This document shows positions 1-9,479 of a stretch of DNA of 64,000 nucleotides, one piece after another. Both the position numbers and the translations under genes were made by a program. Origin of the DNA: Nostoc calcicola FACHB-3891. Lineage in GTDB: Bacteria; Cyanobacteriota; Cyanobacteriia; Cyanobacteriales; Nostocaceae. The stretch is from assembly GCF_014697355.1 (NCBI RefSeq), contig NZ_JACJRQ010000030.1, forward strand, positions 1 to 64,000, read 5' to 3'. Numbering within the stretch: position 1 is the stretch's first letter; each line of letters begins with the position of its first letter. The notes under the pieces were generated by a model. It made no database searches. It saw only the letters and a program-made list of their open reading frames with translations, and was not told the DNA's origin.

Positions 1-402
1 TTTATCGGTGTCAATCTTTACTTCAACAGCAAGATTTAATCCGTGGCTTAACGGGTTTTCATTGGTGGCTTCAAACTGGCGCTTAATCGTAAGTCATTAC
101 CCGGACATGATATCATACAGAAAACATTGCTGAATTCTGACGACTGACGCCTTTATTCTTTCTTGTTAAAACCTTCTCTTCTACCTTTTACGGTCTTTAT
201 AGGAAGTCTTAATCTGGACGCGGGATCATTTTTTAGTATGGATAGACAGGGGAACCGAAAAGTTCTACAATCTGAACTGATTGTGGTAATTTTACCTATT
301 GCCCAATCCACATAACCATAGTAAAGATTTTCTAGTGATTCCATTTCATTGTGGAAACACTAAATTAATATAGGAAAGTCTTGAATAGGGGACAGCAAAC
401 AA

Positions 403-525
403 ATGGATGTAAAGCTGATTTTAGCCGGCTTAACGGTTATATTTACGGTTTCGTGTTTATTTTTTGGCACGAAAAATGGATTCTATGATTCAGATAACTA
501 TCACGGCAATGGTTCGGCACATTGA
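403..525 (+). CDS. small single-pass membrane protein, 40 aa
   Basis: A 40-codon frame begins with ATG about 10 bases after an AGGGGA ribosome-binding site (near 386). Residues 4-22 (KLILAGLTVIFTVSCLFFG) form one hydrophobic helix. A short polar tail rich in Asn, Gly, Asp and His follows. The good ribosome-binding site, single helix and compact tail argue for a genuine small thylakoid or plasma-membrane peptide. The sequence looks like a conserved cyanobacterial micro-protein, but I cannot name its family or function. Confidence 0.6.
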   Translation: MDVKLILAGLTVIFTVSCLFFGTKNGFYDSDNYHGNGSAH

Positions 526-570
526 GAGAAATTTGTAGACGCTGAGGCAACTTTCCTTAGGGTAGGTTGG

Positions 571-735
571 CTAAGAGCGCTCATAACTTTCACAGGGAAA
601 ACAGGCAAGAGGCAAGACTCCTTGAGCTAATAGTTTGATAGCTCTCTCGTTATCCAACTTTTCCGAACTAGTGCGGGTTCGGTAGAGGCGTCCTCCCCAA
701 TCAAAAATCCGTATTCTCAGGGTGTAGGGGCGCAT
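571..735 (-). CDS. possible small protein, 54 aa
   Basis: An ATG-initiated frame (MRPYTLRIRIFDWGG...) with balanced composition lies on the strand opposite and divergent to the metallo-hydrolase gene, with no overlap of that gene. A GGGG tract about a dozen bases upstream could act as a weak ribosome-binding site. No family is recognised. It could be chance coding, so confidence is low. Confidence 0.3.
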   Translation of the reverse strand: MRPYTLRIRIFDWGGRLYRTRTSSEKLDNERAIKLLAQGVLPLACFPCESYERS

Positions 736-829
736 GATAAAACTTACCCCTAAGTCACAAAACCAAAATTTGTGCAATTTTTGGATTTTGGGATATGTCC
801 ATGACGATGAGGTTTGAGGGGAGGAGAGC

Positions 830-2497
830 ATGAGGGATAATCTGTCGGCATCCTCTCGCGTAGATGCTGGGGAAGCGGGTAGTGAATTAGAATGTTTGCC
901 CTATAGCGTCCAGCATGACGACGAGGGCGTGTGTTTATTAGTGAAAATGGGGCCACACCGCATCCTGTTGGACTGTGGTTTGGAGGATATCTCATCACTG
1001 GGGAGGGGGCTTAGCAAGTCGGTACGTGAAAATAGTTCCCCTCTACCAGCAGATTTGGTTTTAATTAGTCACGCCCACCCAGATCACGCCAGAGGCTTAC
1101 TGGCACTGCACAAAGCTTTTCCCAAGTTACCTATTTATGGTAGCGAAGTCACCAGCAAGTTACTGCCACTGAATTGGCAAGACCAAGATCCCCAGAAAAT
1201 CTCTGAATTTTGTCATGCTTTGCCGCTGCGATCGCCAGTGGAATTCCAAGAAGGCCTGGTAGCAGAATTATTTCCCGCAGGACATCTACCAGGGGCAGTG
1301 GCAATTCTTCTCACCTACACCACCCAACACCGTACTTACAAGCTGCTGTATACAGGGGACTTTTTTTTATCCAACTCTCGGTTAGTAGAAGGTCTGCGTT
1401 TAGAGGAACTACGGGGCTTAGACTTGGATGTACTGATTATTGAAGGCACCTATGGTACATCCCGCCATCCCCACCGCCGTAACCAAGAAAATCAATTAGC
1501 AGAGCGAATTAATCGGGCGATCGCTGACCATTGTTCTGTAATCCTGCCCACACCTGCTTTAGGGCTGGGTCAAGAACTGTTGATGCTTTTGCGCTCTCAT
1601 CACCACTTCACTGGACGAGATTTAGATATCTGGGTAGATGGTGCCGTCGCCACAGGCTGCGACGCCTACCTAGAACTGCTACCCCACCTCCCCCCATCGG
1701 TACAGAACTTTGCCCGCCACCAACCTTTGTTTTGGGACGAACGGGTGCGTCCCCGCGTGCGTCGTTTAAAAGCAGAAGAACGTGCCACTGTGGGCAAGTC
1801 GCCTTGTATTGTCCTGACTGACTCTACAGCCGATCTGCGCGAACACTGCCAACCCGATACCGGCCCTTGGCTGATCCTCGTGCCAGAAAAAATTGATATA
1901 AAACTTAACAAAAAATATTTAGCACCCACCACTGTGGAAAGCTATCTCTTGGCTCAGCATAGTGATGGCCCTGGTACTACCCAACTCATTCATAATTTGC
2001 GACCCCAGCACGTGATTTTTGTCCACGGTTCTCCTGCCTACTTAGCCGATCTCACAAGCTTAGAGGAGTTACAAAACCGCTATCATATACATTCTCCGGC
2101 GGCTGAAACTTTGGTGGAATTGCCTATTGGCGATACATTTTTGCAACCGGCAGCCCCAGAGACGAATTATGAAGGTGAACTGACGGAGTTAGGAACAGTA
2201 GTCACAATCACCTTACCCGATGCCATCACAGCAGATCCTCGTTGGCAACAGTTTGCCGATACTGGTTTAATCGAGGCTCGTTGGCAAGGGGAGGAACTAG
2301 TATTAAGGGGATTGTCTCAACGAGAACTGCTCAATCAAAATAGCGATCGCTATACATGGACAGACGTAGATTGTTGCGGTACTTGCCGACATCAAAGGGG
2401 GCAGCGGTGTTGGAATCCAGCTTCCCCATTGTATAACTTTAAAGTAACCTTAGAAGGTTACTGTCCTGCCTTTGAACGTTTGAATGATAGTCAATAG
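830..2497 (+). CDS. metallo-beta-lactamase/beta-CASP-type hydrolase, 555 aa
   Basis: The N-terminal half is a metallo-beta-lactamase fold. It has the HxHxDH motif at SHAHPDHARG (about residue 82-91), a second histidine at PAGHLPGAV (about 148) and the aspartate motif YTGDFFLSNS (about 175). The following 200 residues and the late histidine motif IFVHGSP (about residue 400) fit the beta-CASP insertion found in RNA-processing enzymes of the RNase J/CPSF class. The C-terminal 40 residues hold a cysteine cluster (CCGTC...C...C) that could bind a metal. The start is set by a strong GGAGGAG site five to six bases before the ATG. Function is probably nucleic-acid or phosphodiester hydrolysis in the cytoplasm; the substrate is unknown. 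The gene stands alone. Confidence 0.8.
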   Translation: MRDNLSASSRVDAGEAGSELECLPYSVQHDDEGVCLLVKMGPHRILLDCGLEDISSLGRGLSKSVRENSSPLPADLVLISHAHPDHARGLLALHKAFPKLPIYGSEVTSKLLPLNWQDQDPQKISEFCHALPLRSPVEFQEGLVAELFPAGHLPGAVAILLTYTTQHRTYKLLYTGDFFLSNSRLVEGLRLEELRGLDLDVLIIEGTYGTSRHPHRRNQENQLAERINRAIADHCSVILPTPALGLGQELLMLLRSHHHFTGRDLDIWVDGAVATGCDAYLELLPHLPPSVQNFARHQPLFWDERVRPRVRRLKAEERATVGKSPCIVLTDSTADLREHCQPDTGPWLILVPEKIDIKLNKKYLAPTTVESYLLAQHSDGPGTTQLIHNLRPQHVIFVHGSPAYLADLTSLEELQNRYHIHSPAAETLVELPIGDTFLQPAAPETNYEGELTELGTVVTITLPDAITADPRWQQFADTGLIEARWQGEELVLRGLSQRELLNQNSDRYTWTDVDCCGTCRHQRGQRCWNPASPLYNFKVTLEGYCPAFERLNDSQ

Positions 2498-2540
2498 TCA
2501 TTAGCTGTTTTGTCTTTTGTCCTTTGTCCTTTGTCATTTT

Positions 2541-2589
2541 TGACCAATGACCAATGACCAATGACTAATGACCAATGACTAATGACTAA
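2541..2589. repeat. heptamer tandem array (TGACCAA/TGACTAA x7)
   Basis: Seven consecutive 7-base units alternate between TGACCAA and TGACTAA, just after the hydrolase stop codon. Similar arrays lie near 16150, 28565 and 31480. They belong to the short tandemly repeated repetitive sequences known from heterocystous cyanobacteria. Confidence 0.85.
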
Positions 2590-2590
2590 A

Positions 2591-2902
2591 TTATTCCGGA
2601 TTTGAGTCAGTGTAATGATTGCGGATGCGTTCGGCTTCGGGACAATCCTCTGTCAGGAGAGGTTCCACATTTCCGCGTGGCACTGAAGCCAATTTTTGCG
2701 TTACAGCACCAATGCTCTCGAGGCGAACCATTTCTTCCCAAGAACAAACTTCATCCTCTTCTTCTGTTTCATAGCGTAGGGTTACTAAATCTCCCTCTAT
2801 GTCTATGATGCGGGCGCGTTCAATCCAGCGTTGCTGGTCCCGCAAGAAAACACACACCTCCCGCCCGTCGCAACACAGTTGATAAATCTTGCGGTGTAGC
2901 AT
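2591..2902 (-). CDS. conserved cyanobacterial protein, 103 aa (possibly DUF6679)
   Basis: The protein starts MLHRKIYQLCCDGREVCVFL and has a compact N-terminal half that looks like a small beta-barrel (alternating hydrophobic residues, 'EGDLVTLRYET'). An acidic loop and a conserved-looking 'WEEMVRLESIGAVTQKLA' segment follow. From memory it matches the cyanobacterial family catalogued as DUF6679, which I cannot verify here. It is convergent with the upstream hydrolase, separated by the heptamer array. No function can be assigned. Confidence 0.6.
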   Translation of the reverse strand: MLHRKIYQLCCDGREVCVFLRDQQRWIERARIIDIEGDLVTLRYETEEEDEVCSWEEMVRLESIGAVTQKLASVPRGNVEPLLTEDCPEAERIRNHYTDSNPE

Positions 2903-3578
2903 GTACTGCTTCTGCCTTTTTAAACAACGTAGTTAAACCTGTCAAAATCTGGGTTCTACCCCATTACATTACACCCTTGGGAGGTTAATTTCACGGTCGA
3001 GGACGAGTACGCCTTATGACCCAATCTCAAGATTTGCTTGTAGTTGTGAGCATCTATCGAGATTTTGGGTCATCAACCAATGGTTGCTTTACCAATGAAA
3101 TCAATCCCTTTCGAGCTGATTTTAGGGAATGTTTGCTTCATAGAAGTCGAACAAGTCGGGATTTCTCCTCACAAGGTTAATATTTGCTGGTGAGTCCTTT
3201 CTACCATTATGTAATAAATAATACTGAGAAACAAGCGTTGATTGCGGTTGTTTAATTTGCCTACTTGTAGTCATTGGCATTATTAGAAAGTCCGGGGACT
3301 TGGCTTTACTTTTACCCCTGTGTATTTGATCTTAACTCATTCTCTTGCTGACCTTGATGATTTTCAAAAACAACACACAAAGAGTTTTGAGTTTTTCAGG
3401 TTTTTGTTTGAAGATGGGGGACGCAAAGACGCGAGAACGGGGGGACACGGGGATACAGGGATACGGAGACACGGAGAATTCTTTCCCCCCCTCCCCGTGT
3501 CTCCCCCTCTTTGCGTCTCCCTCATCTCCCTCATCCCCCTCATCCCTCACTCCCCTTGTGTCAGTATCAACAATATTT
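2903..3578. other. intergenic stretch with G/C-tract inverted repeat
   Basis: No convincing gene is seen. Positions 3415-3550 hold purine-rich units (GGGGACACGG, GGGATACGGAG) followed by their pyrimidine-rich counterparts (CCGTGTCTCC, CTCATCTCCC repeats), so transcripts could fold into a long imperfect hairpin. A shorter imperfect inverted repeat based on GACCCAAAATCTCGAT lies at about 3017-3071. A 54-codon frame from 3016 overlaps it and is not supported. Confidence 0.6.
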
Positions 3579-3788
3579 TTACTGTAGGGGTAATTCCATT
3601 AGCATATTCGATGAGGATGCTTCTCGTTTAATTTGACCTGTGCGGACTGCATCGTACAGGGCTGTGAGGGCTAACAAATCCTGTGACTGATAGCATTTAG
3701 TAGCCAGCATTTGATGGAGTAAACCTTCAGATTCAACACTAAGATATCCAGTTTGGAAGGCAGATTCAACAATTGTGCGAATCATCAT
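3579..3788 (-). CDS. small conserved-looking protein, 69 aa
   Basis: A 69-residue, mostly helical cytoplasmic protein (MMIRTIVESAFQTGYLSVES...) with leucine-rich helices and a terminal basic patch GQIKRE. Two adjacent ATG codons are possible starts; the second would give 68 residues. Protein-like composition on a strand free of other genes suggests a real gene. It resembles small proteins common in filamentous cyanobacteria, but no domain is recognised and no clear ribosome-binding site is visible. Confidence 0.55.
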   Translation of the reverse strand: MMIRTIVESAFQTGYLSVESEGLLHQMLATKCYQSQDLLALTALYDAVRTGQIKREASSSNMLMELPLQ

Positions 3789-4075
3789 GATTAGGGCAGA
3801 GTGAGCAATTTATTATGTCCAGTGTGGAATATTTCTCTCTGCCACTAGTTGATATGGAACATCCATATATGTGATTATAGTTACACAATTTGAGTGATTT
3901 ATGTCACAAATATAATTGATAATATAAGTTTTTGGTCGATTTATTTATATATGTACACAGATAAACTAATACATTAATTTTTGGTATAAATACTCAAAAA
4001 CCAGATCGTTTAAGAATATTAAAATATAGTAAAACTTTTAGGCAAGCATCCAAATAAATAGTGAGGTATGGGCAA

Positions 4076-4885
4076 TCAAGCAAAAAATTGGCGGAAATCC
4101 TCATCTTTTTGGCTCAATTGCACCCAGTCTAGGTTCAAGGACTGGAATTTTTGCACCAAGCGATCGCAAGCAGGACGTTCGGTAGCATAGTGTCCGGCGT
4201 CGATTAAAATGAGATTGCGTTGGTCTAGCCCGCCGTAGGCATCGCGGCTTTCTTGAAACTGATGAAATTTGCAGTCAGAAGTTAGGTAGGCTTGGGCGCC
4301 AGTTTTGCTAACTGCTGAAATAAAACTAGCTCCCGAACCACCCAAAACGGCAACTCGTGTAATTGTTTGCTGTAAATTATCTGTTGGGGAAAAAATTAAA
4401 TTTGGGGAAGCAAGTCGGGTTTGAATGGCTGTGAGTAATTCCTGTAGTGTCATTGATGGCTCTAGCAAACCAACACGACCATATCCTAATCCTGGTTGTG
4501 TGGGTACAATAGGAGTAACTTGTTTCAGTTCTAAAATTTGAGCCAACACATCAGCAGTACCATCCTGTACTTGGTCGAAATTCGTATGGGCGCTGTAAAT
4601 ACCAATATTGTGGGTAAAAGCTAAGCGTACCATTTCAGCGATCGCCTCACCTGTGCGTAAAGACTTGGGAGGTGTAAAAATGAGAGGATGATGGGCAAAA
4701 ATTAGATTAGCATTAAGAGCGATCGCTTCGTGCATCACTGCTAGAGTTGGTGTCAAACACACCAACACTCGTACTCTTTCCTGCAACACTCCTGGTTCAA
4801 TCTGCCAGCCACAATTATCCCAGCTTTCACACCAAGCGGGATTCGCCCATGCTTCAAACCAAGTAATTAAATCAACAATTTTCAT
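4076..4885 (-). CDS. Nif3-like dinuclear metal-centre protein (YbgI/DUF34), 269 aa
   Basis: This matches the Nif3/YbgI family, often annotated as GTP cyclohydrolase 1 type 2-like. The metal-binding signature FAHHPLIFTP lies near residue 65, and a C-terminal metal motif AGHYATERPACDRL near 235. Length fits the short form lacking the inserted PII-like domain. I place the start at ATG 4883-4885 (MKIVDLITWFE), where the family normally begins; 11 extra codons upstream are AT-rich and unlike the family. Family members form a toroidal hexamer; the physiological reaction is unsettled. The gene stands alone. Confidence 0.85.
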   Translation of the reverse strand: MKIVDLITWFEAWANPAWCESWDNCGWQIEPGVLQERVRVLVCLTPTLAVMHEAIALNANLIFAHHPLIFTPPKSLRTGEAIAEMVRLAFTHNIGIYSAHTNFDQVQDGTADVLAQILELKQVTPIVPTQPGLGYGRVGLLEPSMTLQELLTAIQTRLASPNLIFSPTDNLQQTITRVAVLGGSGASFISAVSKTGAQAYLTSDCKFHQFQESRDAYGGLDQRNLILIDAGHYATERPACDRLVQKFQSLNLDWVQLSQKDEDFRQFFA

Positions 4886-5074
4886 AATTAATTTTTTATT
4901 TCTAATTTTTAACAACAAATAATTCAGGAATCAGCAGCTATAATTATGCAATTTCATTTGTAGCTTCTGGTGAATGAATCAACGAATTTCACGCGGCCAG
5001 CAAATTGAAAATTTGGTAGCCTATCATCAGTAAACTCAATTCTGACTTCTGAATTCTGAATTCTGAATTCTTCT

Positions 5075-5824
5075 TCAATGTTTCTGTGGTTGAATATCTA
5101 ATTTTAATGCTATTTGCTGACGCATTTCTTGGAAAGGTTTATTCCATACAGGGTTAGCTTTCCAGTTCCATACTGCCACTGGAATCAGTTCTTCTTGGGC
5201 AAGATAACTTAGCAGACGGTATTCATCTTCTGGTTCACGAGAAAAGGCGAAGGGATTCCGGTAGCCTGTGTCACACAATTTATAACAAGTGATTTGACCG
5301 TGGCTAATACGTTGTATCAATTCCTTACCTTTAGTGAGTAAATAATCAAAAAAAACTAAGCTAAAAGGCTCTATATTTGCGCGATTTTCTGGGTCTTTTT
5401 GTACCCATCTTGCCCAATCAAATCCATACATAAAATCGTGAACGTAACGGAAGCGAATTTCTGTGTTAATTCCGAACATCTCTGTCAGCAAAACCATCTT
5501 TTCACCAAAAGTCTTTAAAAAGGAAACAGCACCTTCATCTGCTACTAAAGCTTGTCTCAGCATACTACTTACGAGGAAATCAAAATCCCAGAATATGTTT
5601 TCTGGGAAATTTTGCAACTGACTATCAACTATACATTCCAAAGTTTCCTGAAGAGTTGTGATGATTTGGATGTCTGTCTTTTGTTGGGCAATCAAATTCC
5701 CCAATTCTGCAAAACTGGTAATTATTTTTTTTTCGGGATTAAGTGACAAAAGATTAACAGAGTGCTGAGCAAGTATTTCATCAATAAATTGGAAAGTATG
5801 AGTTGGTGTTAGTTCTTGCTTCAT
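5075..5824 (-). CDS. hypothetical protein, 249 aa
   Basis: A soluble protein with mixed charge and no signal peptide or membrane segment. I favour ATG 5822-5824 (MKQELTPTHTFQF); an upstream GTG would add ten hydrophobic residues (...GWAISII) and seems less likely. The C-terminal third contains 'GQITCYKLCDTGYRNPF' followed by an acidic 'EPEDEYRLLSYL', and an aromatic-rich 'VAVWNWKANPVWNKPF'. I do not recognise a domain. The open frame of 249 codons with cyanobacterial codon use supports a real gene. Confidence 0.65.
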   Translation of the reverse strand: MKQELTPTHTFQFIDEILAQHSVNLLSLNPEKKIITSFAELGNLIAQQKTDIQIITTLQETLECIVDSQLQNFPENIFWDFDFLVSSMLRQALVADEGAVSFLKTFGEKMVLLTEMFGINTEIRFRYVHDFMYGFDWARWVQKDPENRANIEPFSLVFFDYLLTKGKELIQRISHGQITCYKLCDTGYRNPFAFSREPEDEYRLLSYLAQEELIPVAVWNWKANPVWNKPFQEMRQQIALKLDIQPQKH

Positions 5825-6319
5825 AATAATTGAAATAGCCCAGCCAGCTGACACTAACTATGAGTTTATATTGAAATGCCTAAATTATTAAAAAAATATA
5901 AACAAACTTAATTTTCCATTTACAAAGTGATACATATATTTTTTCAGTGTATATATGGTTTATTTTCCATGAAAATTTTTCCCAAAAAACGCATTGTAGG
6001 GAAATTTTCAATATTCTAGCCAAAAGGTAGGCAGGAAAAACAGAGTATTTAAACTCTATAAAGCTACACCTGAAATAAAAAGGAGTCAGAATTCAGAATT
6101 GGTGAATACTCTACCCATGTACCCTTACAGGGAAGCTACGCGCAGCATCCCGTAGGGAAGAGATAGAATTTTAAATGAGTGAAAAAAATTTAATACTAGT
6201 TTCGCGCCACTTGCGGGCAAGGTTTTAAACCAATATTCATTACCGAGTCGTACAGAATTCATACTGAATTCTGACTCCTGAGTTCTGAATTCTTCTTATA
6301 AATTAAATTTGAGAAATTG
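5825..6319. other. intergenic stretch with dispersed repeat fragments
   Basis: No gene is evident. The first 240 bases are AT-rich. Around 6125-6160 is a fragment of the common cyanobacterial palindromic repeat (GGAAGCTACGCGCAGC...CCCGTAGGGAAG). At 6202-6230 there is TTTCGCGCCACTTGCGGGC, related to the direct repeats near 62742. Several GAATTCTGAATTC-type repeats lie close to 6260-6295. Confidence 0.5.
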
Positions 6320-6733
6320 CTATGCAGAAATGTGAACGACTAATTCCCTTGAATGACTACGCTGGCGGTGTTCCCAAATGTAAATTCCTTGCCAAGTTCC
6401 CAGTACCAAATGACCGCGATTAATGGGGATATGTTCAGAAGTATGGGTGAGGGCTGTACGAATGTGTGCTGGCATATCATCCGCGCCTTCAGCATCATGG
6501 ATGTATTTAGCTGATTCTGGTACGAGTTTTGACATAAAATTAGCTAGATCCACAAGAACATCAGGATCGGCATTTTCTTGGATAACTAAACTAGCTGAAG
6601 TGTGGCGTAAAAATAAAGTACAAAGGCCAGTTTCTACTCCCGACTCTGCAACGATCGCCTCAATTTTATTAGTGATATTGTAAAAAGATTTACCAGTGGT
6701 GGTAATTCTTAATAACTTTTGGTAGTGACTCAT
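6320..6733 (-). CDS. yjbQ: YjbQ/UPF0047 family protein, 137 aa
   Basis: The sequence is a full-length match to the YjbQ (UPF0047) family. It has the conserved FLRHTSASLVIQENADPDV (residues about 42-60), HDAEGADDMPAHIR and the C-terminal GTWQGIYIWEHR motif with conserved His and Glu residues. Escherichia coli YjbQ has weak thiamin-phosphate synthase activity and is annotated as a 'secondary' enzyme; the biological role is unclear. The protein should be a cytoplasmic trimer. It is monocistronic, with repeat-rich DNA on both sides. Confidence 0.88.
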   Translation of the reverse strand: MSHYQKLLRITTTGKSFYNITNKIEAIVAESGVETGLCTLFLRHTSASLVIQENADPDVLVDLANFMSKLVPESAKYIHDAEGADDMPAHIRTALTHTSEHIPINRGHLVLGTWQGIYIWEHRQRSHSRELVVHISA

Positions 6734-6943
6734 GTAAAACAGTAATATTAATGACAGTAAAAGCTAATTAGTTTTAAACCAATATTCAGACGCTACGCTT
6801 CTTGTCCTAAAGCGTCTCCCCTTTTCCCAAAGGGAGAGGCTAGCGCCAAGGGAGAAGACTCGCTTTGCGCGTCGCTATCACCCAGTCGTACAGAATTTAT
6901 TCTGAATTCTGAATTCTGACTCCTGAATTCTTCTTAATCAATT

Positions 6944-8026
6944 TTAACTTGATTGGAAATAATTAATCACAGCCTGAGCGATCGCTTCATTACCATCCTT
7001 AGCAATTGGTTGTGATTGCTTTGGTGCTTGGGGTAACTCATACAGAAAATTCCAAGTTCCTTCAAAAAACTCAGCGGGGGTGACAATTTGATGTTGATTG
7101 TAATTAATTACACCTTCTAAAAGAAAACTTGCCTCTGCAAAATCTTCACGGGGAATAGTAACAATCGGTACTTGCAATTTTGTGGCTTCAGCAAAAGTAC
7201 TGTAACCAGGTTTGGAAACCACTCGCTGACAAATGGGCATAAAATCTACAGGGCGATATTTCTGGTCATTAATTTTTATTAAATTTGGTAAATCAGGGGC
7301 AGATCGATCGAAGATGATGAATTGCCAATCTGAAAATTCTCGCAGGTTATCATAGGGAATTTGCTGTAAACCCAAGCCTCCAAAAGTCAATAAAATAGTT
7401 TTTTCGATTGGTGCAGTTATCCCCCAAATAGAACGTAAATCATCAAGAGAATAGCGTGGAGAACCGCCTGTTAAGCCAATATCTGTGATATTGTTAAAAG
7501 CTTGCATCCTTTCGTGGAAAGGGAGACGAAACAGGCGATCGCACTTTGAATACCAATCACTAATCCAGTCTGCAACTGCGATAAATTCACCTCCCCAATC
7601 TCGGTAGATTAAATCCCAGCCAAAGTTACTCATCATCCAGCAGGGAATATTTGCAGCTTTGGCAAATCCAGGAGCAAGAAAAGGAACATCTGCCAAGATG
7701 AGATTAACGCGATTTTGACGGATAAAATTTACTTCTGAGGCAATTAACGAATTTTGATGCTTTTTAATATCAAGCAACTTTTCTAAAGTCGCTGCTTTAT
7801 CCATTGTCAGACTATCAGGTTGCACCACACCCAAATCAAATGCACGGGGACGATAAATAAAATCGCCTTCTATATAGCACTCTAACAACCAGCGTGGCGC
7901 AGTGGTCACCATAATTAACAGCACTTCTGGACATAACTTTTGAATTGTCGCAGCGACAGAAGCCATGCGGGTAGCATGACCAAAGCCGTGATTAGTTATG
8001 GCTAAATATAAAATTGGGCGTTCCAT
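6944..8026 (-). CDS. predicted GT-B glycosyltransferase, 360 aa
   Basis: The N-terminus (ILYLAITNHGFGHATRMASV) is the glycine/histidine loop of GT-B enzymes of the MurG/GT28-like and L-arabinokinase-N-terminal type. The second half contains KTILLTFGGLGLQQIP and a 'VSKPGYSTFAEATKLQVPIV' donor-binding signature in which the glycine-rich motif is followed by a glutamate. A conserved PRxDFAE segment follows. No membrane segment is present. It probably transfers a sugar from a nucleotide donor; donor and acceptor cannot be told from sequence. Upstream lies a heptamer array rather than another gene. Confidence 0.75.
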   Translation of the reverse strand: MERPILYLAITNHGFGHATRMASVAATIQKLCPEVLLIMVTTAPRWLLECYIEGDFIYRPRAFDLGVVQPDSLTMDKAATLEKLLDIKKHQNSLIASEVNFIRQNRVNLILADVPFLAPGFAKAANIPCWMMSNFGWDLIYRDWGGEFIAVADWISDWYSKCDRLFRLPFHERMQAFNNITDIGLTGGSPRYSLDDLRSIWGITAPIEKTILLTFGGLGLQQIPYDNLREFSDWQFIIFDRSAPDLPNLIKINDQKYRPVDFMPICQRVVSKPGYSTFAEATKLQVPIVTIPREDFAEASFLLEGVINYNQHQIVTPAEFFEGTWNFLYELPQAPKQSQPIAKDGNEAIAQAVINYFQSS

Positions 8027-8030
8027 TTTA

Positions 8031-8271
8031 AAGTTAGGAGTTAGGAGTTAGGAGTTGAAAGTTAGGAGTTAGGAGTTAGGAGTTGAAAGTTGGGAGTTCG
8101 TAATTCTTACCGCTACTTTCATTATCTTTTGCGTAAGTCCTGAAGTAAATGAAGTACACATTTTAAGATGATAAATCTTGTGGGGTGGGCATCCTGCTCG
8201 TCCTCTTGTACTTTATTTAGATGAAATATGCTGTAATATAACTCCTAACTCCTAACTCCTAACTCCTACCT
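8031..8271. repeat. oppositely oriented GTTAGGA heptamer arrays
   Basis: GTTAGGA/GTTGAAA heptamers fill 8031-8098, and the complementary TAACTCC units fill 8241-8271. Between them are a TGCGTAAGTCCTGAA fragment (near 8133) and a GTGGGGTGGGCATCC repeat (near 8180) that recurs near 29515. The arrangement could fold as a long hairpin around 140 bases of spacer. Confidence 0.75.
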
Positions 8272-8272
8272 C

Positions 8273-9466
8273 TTAATTACTTCGGCAAAAAGTTTGAATT
8301 ACCTCAATTAATTGGTCAATTTCCGATTCTAAAGTCAAGTAATGGACGGTGGCACGGATACAGCTAGGGTCGGCAATTGTGCGAGTTAATATTTTTTGTG
8401 ATTCTAAAAATTGCACTAATTTAAGATGAGTTTGGGGCTGATTATTTGTCAGTTGAAAAGAGACTATACCGCTTTGGGGTGTGGAAGTTTGCAGACATTT
8501 AATATGGGGTAACGCTATCAATTGTCGCCAGAGGTACTCGCTGTTGTGGCAAATTTGTTCGTAACGTTGCTGTGAGGTTCCCCATTGCTGATGAATAGCG
8601 ATCGCCTCCCGTAACCCCACATACAAAGGATAAGCTACTGTAGACACTTCATATCGTCGCCCATCTGGAAGCCAATCCACAGGCTGAGATTGGCTATCGA
8701 CAACAATGCCATTCAAGCCAATAAATGTAGGTTTGAGGCTTTCTCGTGCTTCTGGGCGCACATACAAACCACCAGCACCAGCAGGGCCACATAACCATTT
8801 ATGACCAGTAAAAGCATAAAAATCTACCCCCAATTCAGTCAAGTTTAAAGGCAACAAACCAGCAGATTGGGCAGCGTCTATTAAGAGTGCAGAATGATTT
8901 TTTCTGCATACTTCGGCAATTTTGTCCAGAGGTAAAACTTGACCGGTATTCCAAAAAACATGACTCAATATTACTAGGCGAGTATTGGGGCGCAAGTGCT
9001 GGGTAATGACTTTTACGGGATCGCCCTGATTTAAAGTCGCCTTTAGGGGACAGGTAGAAACTTCTGTGGCGAATCGCCTGCTGATTTCTTGGGCTGTGGC
9101 AATCACGCCTGGGTGTTCGCAATCTGAGAGTAGTATATGGTCGCCAGGACGCCATTCTATACCCCACATAGCGATATTACAGCCAACAGTGACATTCTGA
9201 GTCAGAGTTATTGTATCAGTTGGTATTTGGAACTCGGAAGCGATCGCAACTCTAGCAGCTTGGACTTGTGGCCTAATCCAGCCATACGCCTCATTTCCAA
9301 AAGGGCCTATGTGCTGAATATGAGTTTGAGTTTGGCTGATAGCATCCATTGCTTTTTGGGGCATCGGCCCTTGCCCCCCATAATTAAAATAAGTCTTATT
9401 TGCTAAAGCTGGAAATTGCTCTCGATGGGTATGTAACTTGGTTTGTGCGACAGAAATACTAGTCAT
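8273..9466 (-). CDS. L-cysteine/cystine lyase (C-DES type), class V aminotransferase fold, 397 aa
   Basis: A PLP-dependent enzyme that closely resembles the cyanobacterial cystine C-S lyase C-DES (Synechocystis slr2143). Shared features are the N-terminal FPALANKTYFNYGGQGPMP, the DCEHPGVIATAQ segment, LVILSHVFWNTGQVLPL, DAAQSAG with the PLP aspartate, and the PLP lysine in YAFTGHKWLCGPAG (near residue 230). C-DES cleaves cystine to cysteine persulfide and can feed sulfur to iron-sulfur assembly. A NifS/SufS desulfurase is less likely because the C-terminal active-site cysteine loop of that family is not apparent. The gene is divergent from the nuclease gene at 9652. Confidence 0.82.
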   Translation of the reverse strand: MTSISVAQTKLHTHREQFPALANKTYFNYGGQGPMPQKAMDAISQTQTHIQHIGPFGNEAYGWIRPQVQAARVAIASEFQIPTDTITLTQNVTVGCNIAMWGIEWRPGDHILLSDCEHPGVIATAQEISRRFATEVSTCPLKATLNQGDPVKVITQHLRPNTRLVILSHVFWNTGQVLPLDKIAEVCRKNHSALLIDAAQSAGLLPLNLTELGVDFYAFTGHKWLCGPAGAGGLYVRPEARESLKPTFIGLNGIVVDSQSQPVDWLPDGRRYEVSTVAYPLYVGLREAIAIHQQWGTSQQRYEQICHNSEYLWRQLIALPHIKCLQTSTPQSGIVSFQLTNNQPQTHLKLVQFLESQKILTRTIADPSCIRATVHYLTLESEIDQLIEVIQTFCRSN

Positions 9467-9479
9467 AGCAATTTTGGAT

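Noticed and set aside
3-86. Possible 3' end of a gene entering from the left (frame ending HWWLQTGA)
   Set aside because: Only 27 codons are available and no family is recognisable; other frames are also open nearby.
153-344. 63-codon minus-strand frame
   Set aside because: No ribosome-binding site, no recognised family, and composition does not stand out; left out as unsupported.
3016-3180. 54-codon plus-strand frame starting MTQSQDLLVV
   Set aside because: Overlaps an imperfect inverted repeat and has no ribosome-binding site or family match.
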